From an uncultured Dialister sp. (GTDB lineage Bacteria > Bacillota > Negativicutes > Veillonellales > Dialisteraceae): 42,994 nucleotides of DNA. The notes beneath the pieces are model-generated. The model searched no databases. It saw nothing but the letters and a program-made list of their open reading frames with translations, and had not been told where the DNA came from. The stretch lies in assembly GCA_900545785.1 (NCBI GenBank), contig URAA01000002.1, positions 1-42,994 of the forward strand, written 5' to 3'. Of this stretch, positions 22,740 through 31,120 are shown piece after piece (within the stretch, counting starts at the first letter, position 1; every line of letters starts with the position of its first letter). The position numbers and the translations under genes were made by a program.

Positions 22740-22965
22740 AGTAAAGGCCGGGAACAAAAGAAGTAGTCATGAAGGATTTCTAAAGAGAGGGCGGCATCGG
22801 TGGAAACTGCCTGAAGTTGTCATGATGAAATGCATTTGTGAGCTGAAGAGGGGAAGGAGTTTTTCTCTGGTATCTTCTTACGTGAATCTGCGTTAAGATG
22901 GAGCGGCTTTTTAGCTGACAGAGTGGAATTGCGGGCCACCGTCTCTGTGAGACGGGGTCTTTTTA
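22740..22965 (+). promoter_or_regulatory. T-box riboswitch of cysS (Cys, specifier TGC)
   Basis: Stem I apical AGAGAGGGCGGC...CTGCC lies at 22784-22811. The specifier loop has AGTA (22762-22765) on the 5' side and GAAA-TGC-A (TGC at 22831-22833) on the 3' side. The helix below pairs CAAA (22755-22758) with TTTG (22835-22838), followed by TGAG. TGC is a Cys codon. The T-box sequence GTGGAATTGCGG (22923-22934) carries TGGA, matching the U73 discriminator of tRNA-Cys, unlike the TGGT of the liv leaders. Uncharged tRNA-Cys should raise cysS expression. The AATTGCGG core departs from the common ACCGCGG. Confidence 0.88.
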
Positions 22966-22966
22966 T
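22939..22966 (+). terminator. T-box terminator of cysS
   Basis: CCGTCTC (22939-22945) pairs with GAGACGG (22949-22955), then a T-rich tract. The upstream ACAGAG...CTCTGT and GTGG...CCAC pairing forms the competing antiterminator. Confidence 0.85.
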
Positions 22967-22993
22967 TTATGTGTTTGTATTGGGAGGAAAGTT

Positions 22994-24439
22994 ATGGAAG
23001 AAATAAAAGTGTACGATACGCTGACCGGAGAAAAAAAGATTTTTGAACCGATAACACCGGGGGAAGTAAAGATTTATGTCTGCGGGGTGACGCCTTATAA
23101 TCATCCTCATATCGGGAATGCCCGTCCCGCTGTTACATGGGATGTCATCCGGCGGTATCTGACCTATATCGGATACAAGGTGACTTTTGTACAGAACTTT
23201 ACCGATGTGGACGATAAGATCATCAATAAGGCAAATGCGGAAGGAACGGACTGGAAAACCGTTGCAGATCGGTATATCGATGCGTATTTTAAAGTCATGG
23301 ATGCCATGCATATCCTTCGGGCCGATGTATATCCCCGTGTATCCGATCATATGCAGGATATCATCGATATGATCACCTGCCTGATTGAAAAAGGTCATGC
23401 TTATGTTCTCGGGGAAGATGTTTATTATGATATTTCCACCTTTGAACATTACGGCGAATTATCGGGAAGAAAAATAGATGACATGCTTGCCGGTGCACGA
23501 ATCGAAGTGAATGAAGGCAAGAAAAATCCCGGAGATTTTGCTCTGTGGAAGGGAGCCAAACCGGGCGAACCTTTCTGGGAAAGTCCTTGGGGAAAAGGCC
23601 GTCCCGGCTGGCATATCGAATGCTCCGCCATGTCCGTTCATTATTTGGGAAAAACTTTTGATTTCCATGGCGGCGGCAGTGACTTGATATTCCCTCATCA
23701 TGAAAATGAAATTGCCCAGACAGAGGGCTGCACGGATTGCAAATTTGTCAATTACTGGCTCCATAACGGATTTATCACGATCAATTCGGAAAAGATGAGT
23801 AAGTCTCTGAACAATTTCTTCCTTGCAAAAGATGTGCTGGAAAAATATTCCGGCGATGCACTCCGTTATTTCCTTCTTTCCGTCCAGTACAGAAATCCTC
23901 TGGATTATTCTCAGGAACGTTTGGATGAATCGGAAAAGAACATGGAACGTTTGAAAGAAGTGATTCGCCGCATCAAAGAATTGAAGGGAAGAGAAGGAAC
24001 AGAAAAGACGGAAGAATCGGCTGCTCTTTCAGCGGCTGCGGAAACGGCAATGAAAACTTTCCATGAGGCGATGGACGATGATTTCAATACCGGCATGGTT
24101 ACCGGCGCCCTGTTCGATTTGGTGAAAGCGATTAATATTTACGGTGCAGCTTGCGACGGCGGTATCGGTGTCGACGGAGAAGCGGTTTCCAAAGCTTATG
24201 ATACGCTGAAAACCATTATGGATATTCTGGGCATTTTGGAAAGAGAATGGAAAGATGAAGGCGTGGCAGATGATAAATCCTATAAGGAACTGATGGATGT
24301 CATTTTATCGATCCGCCAGAAAGTCAGAGAAGCCAAATTATATGATCTGGCTGACGAAATACGGGACAGATTGGGAGAAATCGGTATTGTGATCGAAGAT
24401 ACCCCTGCCGGAGCAAGGTGGAAGAAACGTGGACTTTAA
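22994..24439 (+). CDS. cysS: cysteinyl-tRNA synthetase
   Basis: The 481-residue class I enzyme charges tRNA-Cys. The HIGH motif appears as HIGNAR near residue 38 and KMSKS in SEKMSKSLNN near residue 268. The zinc/cysteine-binding residues are in YVCGVTPY, WHIECSAMS and HHENE. The length is normal. GGGAGG precedes the ATG by about 7 nt. The gene overlaps mrnC by 11 nt and heads the cysS-mrnC-rlmB-rae1 operon under the Cys T-box. Confidence 0.97.
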   Translation: MEEIKVYDTLTGEKKIFEPITPGEVKIYVCGVTPYNHPHIGNARPAVTWDVIRRYLTYIGYKVTFVQNFTDVDDKIINKANAEGTDWKTVADRYIDAYFKVMDAMHILRADVYPRVSDHMQDIIDMITCLIEKGHAYVLGEDVYYDISTFEHYGELSGRKIDDMLAGARIEVNEGKKNPGDFALWKGAKPGEPFWESPWGKGRPGWHIECSAMSVHYLGKTFDFHGGGSDLIFPHHENEIAQTEGCTDCKFVNYWLHNGFITINSEKMSKSLNNFFLAKDVLEKYSGDALRYFLLSVQYRNPLDYSQERLDESEKNMERLKEVIRRIKELKGREGTEKTEESAALSAAAETAMKTFHEAMDDDFNTGMVTGALFDLVKAINIYGAACDGGIGVDGEAVSKAYDTLKTIMDILGILEREWKDEGVADDKSYKELMDVILSIRQKVREAKLYDLADEIRDRLGEIGIVIEDTPAGARWKKRGL

Positions 24440-24896
24440 GAGGGTCGTTTTCTTAAAAAAACAAATGGCAAATAAAATGGGACATATGGGAGAAGAGCTG
24501 TCCGAGCAGGATGTATTTTCCATGGATGCTCTTACTCTTGCCTATATGGGCGATGTCTGTTGGTCCTTTTTTATCAGAGAAAAGCTGATTGCCACAGGAA
24601 TTTATAATGTACAGATTTTAAACAGCCTTGCCTCTGAAATTGTATCGGCCCGCAGACAGAGCCGTATTCTCTTTGAAATCAAAGAACTTCTATCCGAACG
24701 GGAGCTGAAGATCTGTAAAAGAGCAAGAAATACAAATTCTTCGGTGCCGAAAAGTGCGACTGTAGAGGAATATAGGGAATCTACCGCTTTTGAAGGGCTT
24801 TTGGGATATTTATATTTATCCCGCCAAGAAAAACGTCTTGATTTTCTGATGAATCGTGCACTTACTTATGTAGCGGGAGAGTTCCGAGATGAATGA
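24429..24896 (+). CDS. mrnC: Mini-ribonuclease III
   Basis: The 155-residue protein holds a lone RNase III catalytic domain without the dsRNA-binding domain, the Mini-III layout. It has DALTLAYMGDVCWSFFIRE with the catalytic Asp, and AFEGLLGYLYL near the end. Mini-III matures 23S rRNA ends. The GTG start at 24429 overlaps cysS and has AGGTGGA upstream; an internal ATG at 24465 is the alternative. Its place after cysS is conserved in Firmicutes. Confidence 0.92.
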   Translation: MDFKRVVFLKKQMANKMGHMGEELSEQDVFSMDALTLAYMGDVCWSFFIREKLIATGIYNVQILNSLASEIVSARRQSRILFEIKELLSERELKICKRARNTNSSVPKSATVEEYRESTAFEGLLGYLYLSRQEKRLDFLMNRALTYVAGEFRDE

Positions 24897-25728
24897 TCGT
24901 ACCTATGGCAGAAGCGGAAAAGAATCCAAGGGAGCGGAAAGGAAGAAAAAAGTCCGCCGTCCCGGGGAGGAAGCGCAAAAATACGGATCAAGAAAAAATT
25001 CTTATGAAAATGATCTTATGATCGGCGGAAGGAACAGTGTGACCGAATTTCTTCGATCCGGCAGAGTAAAAAAGATTTTTGTAAAAACGGGTAAAAAAGA
25101 CGGACGGCTCGATGAATTGATTGCTGAAGCAAACTCTTCGGGAATTTCCGTCCATGAAACAGAAGAGTCGGAACTGGATGCCATGACAGGCGGGATCCGT
25201 CATCAAGGCGTGGCGGCATTGTTGAAACCTTATGAATATGCCGATTTGAATACTCTGCTTGAAAAAAATCAGGAAAAAGATCCTATTCTTATCCTTTTGG
25301 ACGGAATGGAAGATGTGAGAAATTTGGGAGCGATCGTCCGTACGGCGGAATGCGGCGGAGCAACGGCCGTGCTTCTTCCGAAGCATAAAAGTCCGCCCGT
25401 CACTGCGGCAGCCATGAAAACGGCGGCAGGGGCATTTGCGTATCTTCCGGTTTGTCAAATCGGAAATATACGGCAAACACTGGAGTTTTTGAAAGAGAAA
25501 GGTTTCTGGGTCGTAGCGGCCGATATGGACGGCGATATCATCTATGAATCAAATTTAAAAGGACCGCTTGTTATCGTTATGGGAGCAGAAGGAAAAGGAG
25601 TCAGTCCGCTGACGAAAAAAATGTGTGATTTTTCCGTGCGGATTCCCATGAAAGGAAAAGTTTCGTCTTTAAATGTTTCCGTAGCGGCGGCTCTTGTTTT
25701 ATATGAAGCCCTTCGGCAGAGGATGTAG
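24889..25728 (+). CDS. rlmB: 23S rRNA (guanosine-2'-O-)-methyltransferase, TrmH/SpoU family
   Basis: The 279-residue protein begins with a basic, disordered ~45-residue tail. A substrate-binding L30e-like domain follows (GGRNSVTEFLRSGRVKKIFV). The SPOUT methyltransferase domain has the three SpoU motifs: LDGMEDVRNLGAIVRTAE, VIVMGAEGKGVSPL and IPMKGKVSSLNVSVAAAL. It modifies a guanosine in 23S rRNA. The start overlaps mrnC by 8 nt. In B. subtilis this slot is yacO. Confidence 0.93.
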   Translation: MNDRTYGRSGKESKGAERKKKVRRPGEEAQKYGSRKNSYENDLMIGGRNSVTEFLRSGRVKKIFVKTGKKDGRLDELIAEANSSGISVHETEESELDAMTGGIRHQGVAALLKPYEYADLNTLLEKNQEKDPILILLDGMEDVRNLGAIVRTAECGGATAVLLPKHKSPPVTAAAMKTAAGAFAYLPVCQIGNIRQTLEFLKEKGFWVVAADMDGDIIYESNLKGPLVIVMGAEGKGVSPLTKKMCDFSVRIPMKGKVSSLNVSVAAALVLYEALRQRM

Positions 25729-25729
25729 C

Positions 25730-26239
25730 ATGAAAGATTTATATCTTGTTGACGGGTATAATGTCATATTTTGGCTGCCTCAAGAATTTGACAAGACCGA
25801 TTTGGAATCAAGCCGCAAAAAATTAATAGATTTGATGCAGGATTACGGGGCGCATAACAATGTGGAAATCATCGTGGTTTTTGACGGGAAAGGCAGATCT
25901 CTTCAAGCGGAGATAGAAACCGTATCTTCCTGTTTTCACGTGGTTTATACGCCGAGCCGCATGACGGCGGATTCCTATATCGAAAGAGAAGCATACCTCA
26001 GAAAAGAGGAATATCGATCCATTTTTGTCGTGACCTCCGACGGAGCGGAACAGAACCAAGTATTGGGAAACGGTGCTTACCGTATGGCGGTAGCCGATTT
26101 GGTCCGTTCATGGAATGAAGACAAAAAGGTGCAGTCTGCTTTTATAGAGGGAAATAACAGGGCAAATCTGCGAAGTGAAATCGGAAGAAATATTCCTCTC
26201 GAGATACAGGAAAAATTAAACCGCCTCAGGAAAAAATAA
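25730..26239 (+). CDS. rae1: ribosome-dependent mRNA decay endonuclease Rae1 (YacP, NYN domain)
   Basis: The 169-residue protein is a PIN-like NYN nuclease with DLYLVDGYNVIFWLP at the N terminus, IIVVFDGKGRS and TADSYIERE acidic residues, and the VVTSDGAEQNQVLG block. Rae1 cuts mRNA in the ribosomal A site in B. subtilis, where it follows rlmB in the same order. The ATG at 25730 is one base after the rlmB stop; AGAGG lies upstream. Confidence 0.9.
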   Translation: MKDLYLVDGYNVIFWLPQEFDKTDLESSRKKLIDLMQDYGAHNNVEIIVVFDGKGRSLQAEIETVSSCFHVVYTPSRMTADSYIEREAYLRKEEYRSIFVVTSDGAEQNQVLGNGAYRMAVADLVRSWNEDKKVQSAFIEGNNRANLRSEIGRNIPLEIQEKLNRLRKK

Positions 26240-26259
26240 AAAAGCTTTTCTTTATTTTA

Positions 26260-26288
26260 TTGACCATATCCCATCCATGTTATATACT
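26260..26288 (+). promoter_or_regulatory. promoter of secG
   Basis: TTGACC (26260-26265), a 17-nt spacer and TATACT (26283-26288) drive secG separately from the cysS operon. Confidence 0.75.
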
Positions 26289-26350
26289 ATTGTTTGACAT
26301 TACGTTTTGTGAAATTTCTGTATCTTTCGGGATACACAGGAGGATGTACA

Positions 26351-26587
26351 GTGAAATATGCATTAATCGGATTAACCATGGTGGTGGCCTTATTTCTGAT
26401 CATCATTATCGTGTCTCAGGAATCTAAACAACCCGGTATGGGAAGTGCGATCGGAGGCGGTGCAGAAGGAATGATGGGCGGAAAAACCCGGGGCAAGGAT
26501 GCGGTCCTTTCGAAGTTTACCGTTGTATTCGGCATTGCCTTTGCGGTGCTCTGTCTTATACTCGGGCGGTATATGAATACATTCTGA
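26351..26587 (+). CDS. secG: preprotein translocase subunit SecG
   Basis: The 78-residue protein has two membrane segments (about 4-23 and 55-73) around a glycine-rich loop (QESKQPGMGSAIGGGAEGMM), the SecG pattern. The GTG start at 26351 has AGGAGG 7 nt upstream; the longer in-frame extension lacks such a site. It helps SecYEG insertion and export. It is followed by a terminator, then rnr. Confidence 0.92.
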   Translation: MKYALIGLTMVVALFLIIIIVSQESKQPGMGSAIGGGAEGMMGGKTRGKDAVLSKFTVVFGIAFAVLCLILGRYMNTF

Positions 26588-26598
26588 AATGGTTTGAG

Positions 26599-26624
26599 GG
26601 CTTGCTTGATCGCAAGCCTTTTTT
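26599..26624 (+). terminator. terminator between secG and rnr
   Basis: GGCTTGC pairs with GCAAGCC around a short loop, followed by TTTTTT. No separate rnr promoter is obvious in the short gap, so rnr is likely reached by partial read-through. Confidence 0.85.
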
Positions 26625-26642
26625 ATTTACAGGAGCAGAGGA

Positions 26643-28685
26643 ATGGAAGAAAAAGAAAAGTTATCCTATAAACCCGGGACAATTTTACAGGGAGTATATA
26701 AGTCTTACGGGCCTAAATTCGGATTTCTTATTACTGACGAATTACATGAAGATGTTTATATTTCCGACAGAGATCATTTAAATGCCGTGAACAATGATAT
26801 CGTGGAAGTCCGTACGAAAAAAAGCAGCAGCGGCCGTCATAAGACGGAAGGGGAGATACTTCGGGTTATCGAAAGAGGGGAAGATACTTTTGTTTGTACT
26901 TATGAGATGACCTCTTGGGGCGGGGAAGCCGTTCCGATTGATGAAAAAGTAAATATGTATATCCAAATTCCCGAAGGGGATGAAATGGGAGCCGTTACGG
27001 GAGCCCGGGTTATCGTAAAAGTGACCCGCTGGCCCGGCGATTATACCGACGCGGAAGGAAAAGTTACTGAAATTATCGGATATAAGGGTGATAAGGGGAT
27101 CGATATCGATATTCTCATAGCGCAGCATAAATTGCCCCACATATTTTCCGAACAATTAATGGAAGAAGCCGACCGGCTGCCGAAAGAAGTCAAACCGGAA
27201 GAAGGAGTGGAAGATTTTCGCGAATTTCCTCTCATCACCATTGACGGCCCGGATGCGAAAGATTTGGATGATGCCGTCTATTGTGTGAAAAGAGAAAACG
27301 GACATTTCCAATTGGGGGTCCATATTGCGGACGTAAGCCGTTATGTCGTAAAAAATTCTTTGATTGATGAGGAAGCCTACCGTCGGGGTACTTCCGTCTA
27401 TTTGGCGGATCGGGTGATTCCCATGCTGCCTTTTCAGCTTTCCAATGATTTATGCAGTCTGAATCATGATGAAGATCGCTATGCCATGTCCTGTATCATG
27501 GATGTAGGACCGGACGGAAAGGTCACGACGGAAAAAATCACTCCTTCCATTGTCCGTGTGGCCCGGCGCTGCAGTTATCCCGAAGTCAATCAGGCGTTGA
27601 ATGAAGGACTTGCGGCAGATGATTTAAAACCATTCATTCCCCAGCTTCATGATTTGAAAGAATGCGCCGATGCACTCCGGAAAAACAGAACGGTCCGGGG
27701 GGCTCTTGATTTTGATTTCCCCGAATACAAAGTGATTTTGGACGAGGAAGGAACTCCGCTCCGCATTGATAAAAGAATTCGCGGCGACGGGGAAAAAATG
27801 ATTGAAGATGCCATGATAGCCGCCAATGAAGCAGTGGCCCGTTATTTGGAGAGTCAGGGACATATGTCCGTCTACCGTGTCCACGGCAATCCGGACAGAG
27901 AAAAATTAAATGCTTTAAAACGGACGATGATGATTCTCGGCGTGAGTGAAAGATTGCCGGAAGAGCCGGAACCGAAAGATGTACAGCGTCTGATGGACAG
28001 CATTAAAGGGAAAGAAATGGAACCGGTCATCCAAGTGATGATACTCCGTGCCCTGCCTCAGGCATTTTACAGTACGGAAAATATCGGACATTTTGGGATA
28101 GCTTCGTCGTGCTATACTCATTTCACATCACCTATCCGCCGCTATCCCGACTTGATGGTACACCGTCTGATTCGTCAGTCTGTCAGCGGCATGTTGAAAA
28201 AGAACCGGATGAAGAAACAGGAAGAATTTTTATTCCGGGCAGCGGCTCATTGTTCGGAAACGGAACAAAATGCGACGGAAACGGAACGAGATGTAACAAG
28301 CCTTAAGATGACGGAATACATGATTCCCTTCGTGGGAGAGCCCTTTGACGGCCATGTTACGGGAGTGACCCGGTTCGGTATTTTTGTCGGTCTCAACAAC
28401 GGAGTGGAAGGATTGGTTCATGTCGATTCCATGGATGATGACGAATATGTTTATCAGGAAGATACGATGACGCTGAAAGGAATGCGCGGCGGAAAGCGAT
28501 ATGCACTCGGAATGCCCGTCAAAGTGACATTGGCAAAAGCAGATAAGGAAAAACGGGAAATAGATTTCGTTATGGGAGAAATTCATTCCCCGCTGAATTT
28601 GGAAAGAAAAATAAAGAAGAGACCTTCCGGAAAGGCACAGGCTAAGAAAAAACTCAGGAAAGGCAGGGAGAAACACAAGAAATAA
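26643..28685 (+). CDS. rnr: ribonuclease R
   Basis: The 680-residue 3'-5' exoribonuclease starts with cold-shock-type OB domains (GPKFGFLITDELHEDVYISD). It then has the RNB catalytic domain with TIDGPDAKDLDDAVY near 198-212 and FTSPIRRYPDLMVHRLIRQ, a C-terminal S1 domain (GVTRFGIFVGLNNGVEG) and a basic tail. It degrades structured RNA and works with SmpB/tmRNA. The stop overlaps the smpB start (TAATG). AGGAG precedes the ATG. Confidence 0.96.
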   Translation: MEEKEKLSYKPGTILQGVYKSYGPKFGFLITDELHEDVYISDRDHLNAVNNDIVEVRTKKSSSGRHKTEGEILRVIERGEDTFVCTYEMTSWGGEAVPIDEKVNMYIQIPEGDEMGAVTGARVIVKVTRWPGDYTDAEGKVTEIIGYKGDKGIDIDILIAQHKLPHIFSEQLMEEADRLPKEVKPEEGVEDFREFPLITIDGPDAKDLDDAVYCVKRENGHFQLGVHIADVSRYVVKNSLIDEEAYRRGTSVYLADRVIPMLPFQLSNDLCSLNHDEDRYAMSCIMDVGPDGKVTTEKITPSIVRVARRCSYPEVNQALNEGLAADDLKPFIPQLHDLKECADALRKNRTVRGALDFDFPEYKVILDEEGTPLRIDKRIRGDGEKMIEDAMIAANEAVARYLESQGHMSVYRVHGNPDREKLNALKRTMMILGVSERLPEEPEPKDVQRLMDSIKGKEMEPVIQVMILRALPQAFYSTENIGHFGIASSCYTHFTSPIRRYPDLMVHRLIRQSVSGMLKKNRMKKQEEFLFRAAAHCSETEQNATETERDVTSLKMTEYMIPFVGEPFDGHVTGVTRFGIFVGLNNGVEGLVHVDSMDDDEYVYQEDTMTLKGMRGGKRYALGMPVKVTLAKADKEKREIDFVMGEIHSPLNLERKIKKRPSGKAQAKKKLRKGREKHKK

Positions 28686-29155
28686 TGGCAAAAGAAAAAA
28701 AAGCACCGCCGATTGCCGCCAATCGTCAGGCGTATCACAACTATTTCATTCATGAAACTTATGAATGCGGCATTGCTCTTACCGGTACGGAAGTGAAGTC
28801 CGTTCGCGCCGGCAAAGCCAATTTAAGGGACAGTTTTGCAAAAGTGCAAAAAGGAGAAGTATTTCTTTGGAATGCCCATATCAGTCCCTATGAACAGGGC
28901 AATATTTTTAATCATGACCCGCTCAGAACAAGAAAACTTCTTCTCCACAAAAAAGAAATATTAAAAATTGAAAACACTTTAAAAACAAAAGGATATACGT
29001 TGATTCCTTTGAAAATGTACTTTCATCACGGGAAAATAAAAGTGGAAATCGGTCTTGCTACAGGGAAAAAATTGTATGACAAGAGGCAGGACATGGCGGC
29101 AAAAGCAGCCAAAAGAGATTTGGACAGGCGGATCAAAGAACAGCGGTATGATTAA
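28685..29155 (+). CDS. smpB: tmRNA-binding protein SmpB
   Basis: The 156-residue protein has the SmpB blocks ANRQAYHNYFIHETYECG, ALTGTEVKSVRAGKANLRDS and YEQGNIFNHDP. The C-terminal tail GKKLYDKRQDMAAKAAKR enters the ribosomal mRNA channel. It carries tmRNA to stalled ribosomes. The rnr-smpB pair is standard in Firmicutes. The tmRNA gene itself is not in the window. Confidence 0.97.
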   Translation: MAKEKKAPPIAANRQAYHNYFIHETYECGIALTGTEVKSVRAGKANLRDSFAKVQKGEVFLWNAHISPYEQGNIFNHDPLRTRKLLLHKKEILKIENTLKTKGYTLIPLKMYFHHGKIKVEIGLATGKKLYDKRQDMAAKAAKRDLDRRIKEQRYD

Positions 29156-29163
29156 ATAAAAGA

Positions 29164-29201
29164 AAAGCGAGTTCCCTTTGCGGAGAAACTCGCTTTTTTT
29201 T
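29164..29201. terminator. bidirectional terminator between smpB and the GerMN gene
   Basis: AAAGCGAGTT pairs with AACTCGCTTT, with a T-run on the plus side and TTTTCTTTT on the minus side. It serves two converging genes. Confidence 0.85.
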
Positions 29202-29739
29202 ATTTTTGAATGATCGTTTCATTTCGTTTTATGGTTCTTGTCATGTCGCTGTGACCCGTCAGCTTAGTTACGGGGTTTCCTTCCTCCAAGAATTTGACCT
29301 CTTTTACATCGGGAAATTCCGTCAAAGTATTTGCCACAAGGGCGGTAAATAATTCTTCTGCCGTGGCGCTGTTTCGCAATTCATTCAATTCTTTGGAGAA
29401 ATTGACGGTAGCAATGCCGTCTTTGACTTCCACTCCGATAATGCTCAAATTTTTGGGAAGAAGAGGATATTTCAAGTTTCTGTCCCGGGAAATCATTTCC
29501 GTAAGAGCTGCTTTATGGAGATCTTCCTTTGTTTTTACTTTCACTTGAACAGGCTTGACCTTCAGAAAATCGGAGGTAACTTCATAAACGGTCAGAACCG
29601 CTTCTTGTTCCTTCTCGGAAGTGACGGCCGGGGCCGGCTGAGCAGGAGATGCCGGTTTCGGCGTTTCATTCCACAAACTGCAACCCGACAGAGCGAGGGT
29701 CAAAAGACAGAAAGCAGATAAAATATAAGTTTTTCTCAT
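29200..29739 (-). CDS. GerMN-domain lipoprotein
   Basis: The 179-residue protein has a lipoprotein signal ending LALSGC (Cys20) and a Pro/Ala linker (about 28-45). A GerMN domain follows (VQVKVKTKEDLHKAALTEMI, VKDGIATVNFSKELNEL). GerMN domains occur in envelope proteins and often accompany N-acetylmuramoyl amidases. Here the amidase gene ends only 9 nt upstream, so the pair is an operon, probably in wall remodelling. Confidence 0.88.
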   Translation of the reverse strand: MRKTYILSAFCLLTLALSGCSLWNETPKPASPAQPAPAVTSEKEQEAVLTVYEVTSDFLKVKPVQVKVKTKEDLHKAALTEMISRDRNLKYPLLPKNLSIIGVEVKDGIATVNFSKELNELRNSATAEELFTALVANTLTEFPDVKEVKFLEEGNPVTKLTGHSDMTRTIKRNETIIQK

Positions 29740-29748
29740 AATATCTCC

Positions 29749-30885
29749 TTATTTGATCTGAGTGAAATAATCGACAAGACCGTTGAACAGACTTTGGGCA
29801 ACAGTTTTCGGCGCCCACCTTGAAGTAAGCATCTTTATACGATGTTCATTGGTGATATATCCCAGTTCCAAAAGGACCGACGGCATGACGGTATGGGCGG
29901 TGACATAGAAATCATTGCTCCTTACGCCGCGGTTCGGGAAAGATAGATCTTTCATGAGCGACCGATGAAGGGTGTGCGCCAAGAGTAAAGAGCCGTCGCT
30001 TCCGGCATAGTAATAGGCTGTAGCACCGTCTATGTCAGGGTTGCTGATGGAATCAATGTGAAGGGAAAGAAAAGCATGGGCATGGGCTTCATTTGCAATA
30101 TCGCAGCGTGCCTGCAATTCCGCCACATCATCCGCATTAGGTCCGAAAACATCCCGATCGGATGTGCGGGTCATGACGACCTTGGCTCCGGCGGCTGTGA
30201 GAAGATCCCGCAAGGGAAGCGCAATGGACAAAGTGATATCCTTTTCGTAAATTTCTTTTCCCCGTAAGCGGCCGATAGCGCCCGGGTCAGTACCGCCGTG
30301 GCCGGGATCGATACAGATGACTTTTCCCTTCAGAGCCCGTTTGGCTTTTTCCGAAAGAGAAAGCTTTTCTGTTGTTGCCGGCTCGGCAGCTTTTTGTTTT
30401 TTATCCTCCGCCGAAGTTTTATCTTCCGGTTTGAAATAAGTTTTTTTCGCACCGACGATCGGTATATCTACCACCAGACGATGCGGTTTTCCCGCTTTCT
30501 TGTCGGGACGGAGGGCAAATACACGGATATCGTCTATACGCTGCGGTTTTGTCAGGAGAATATCCAGATAGGTATCCCCGTCTTTTTCCGAAAGAGTGGC
30601 AAAGTCGACAGCTCTGTTATCCATCTCAAATTGAGAAGCTACATTTTCTTTTCTCGTTTTTCTTAAAATGATTTGAAGATTTTTTCCTGCCTCGTCGATG
30701 GCGGCTTCCGCTTTGATCGAGCCGGACAGATCCATGGCGATACGTACAAAAGGAGGGTCACCGTCATTGCGGGAAGTCCAACGAAGTGCGGAAACGGCAG
30801 TTTCTCTTTCTGATGCCATGACAAAAGAAGTACCGAGAAAGAAGAGAGATAAAATAAAAAGAAACAGTGCAAATATTTTTTTCAT
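29749..30885 (-). CDS. N-acetylmuramoyl-L-alanine amidase (AMIN + Amidase_3)
   Basis: The 378-residue exported enzyme has a signal peptide (residues 1-24), an AMIN-like domain at about 28-150 that targets the wall, a charged Lys/Glu linker and a zinc amidase domain. The zinc ligands are in IDPGHGGTDPGA, in the following EKD block, and in LSLHIDSI, with the catalytic glutamate in VLLELGYITN. It cleaves the bond between MurNAc and the stem peptide. Its ATG has a purine-rich AGAAAGG. It is co-transcribed with the GerMN gene. Confidence 0.92.
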   Translation of the reverse strand: MKKIFALFLFILSLFFLGTSFVMASERETAVSALRWTSRNDGDPPFVRIAMDLSGSIKAEAAIDEAGKNLQIILRKTRKENVASQFEMDNRAVDFATLSEKDGDTYLDILLTKPQRIDDIRVFALRPDKKAGKPHRLVVDIPIVGAKKTYFKPEDKTSAEDKKQKAAEPATTEKLSLSEKAKRALKGKVICIDPGHGGTDPGAIGRLRGKEIYEKDITLSIALPLRDLLTAAGAKVVMTRTSDRDVFGPNADDVAELQARCDIANEAHAHAFLSLHIDSISNPDIDGATAYYYAGSDGSLLLAHTLHRSLMKDLSFPNRGVRSNDFYVTAHTVMPSVLLELGYITNEHRIKMLTSRWAPKTVAQSLFNGLVDYFTQIK

Positions 30886-31120
30886 GAAGCGCCTTTCTAT
30901 AGTCGTTCAATCTTTTAACCGCTTGTTTATTTCATAATTTGTTGTTATTTATTATAACATGGATATACAAATATTATTGAATTTAAGTCAAAAATATCGC
31001 TAGGGCGATCAAAAAAAGAAGAAAAAGATCGAAATTTTCCATAAAATGACAGAAACCGAGTTTTGTAGTAAAATATAGTATGTATTTTTATAAGAAAAAG
31101 AGATAAAAGAGAGGAATTTA

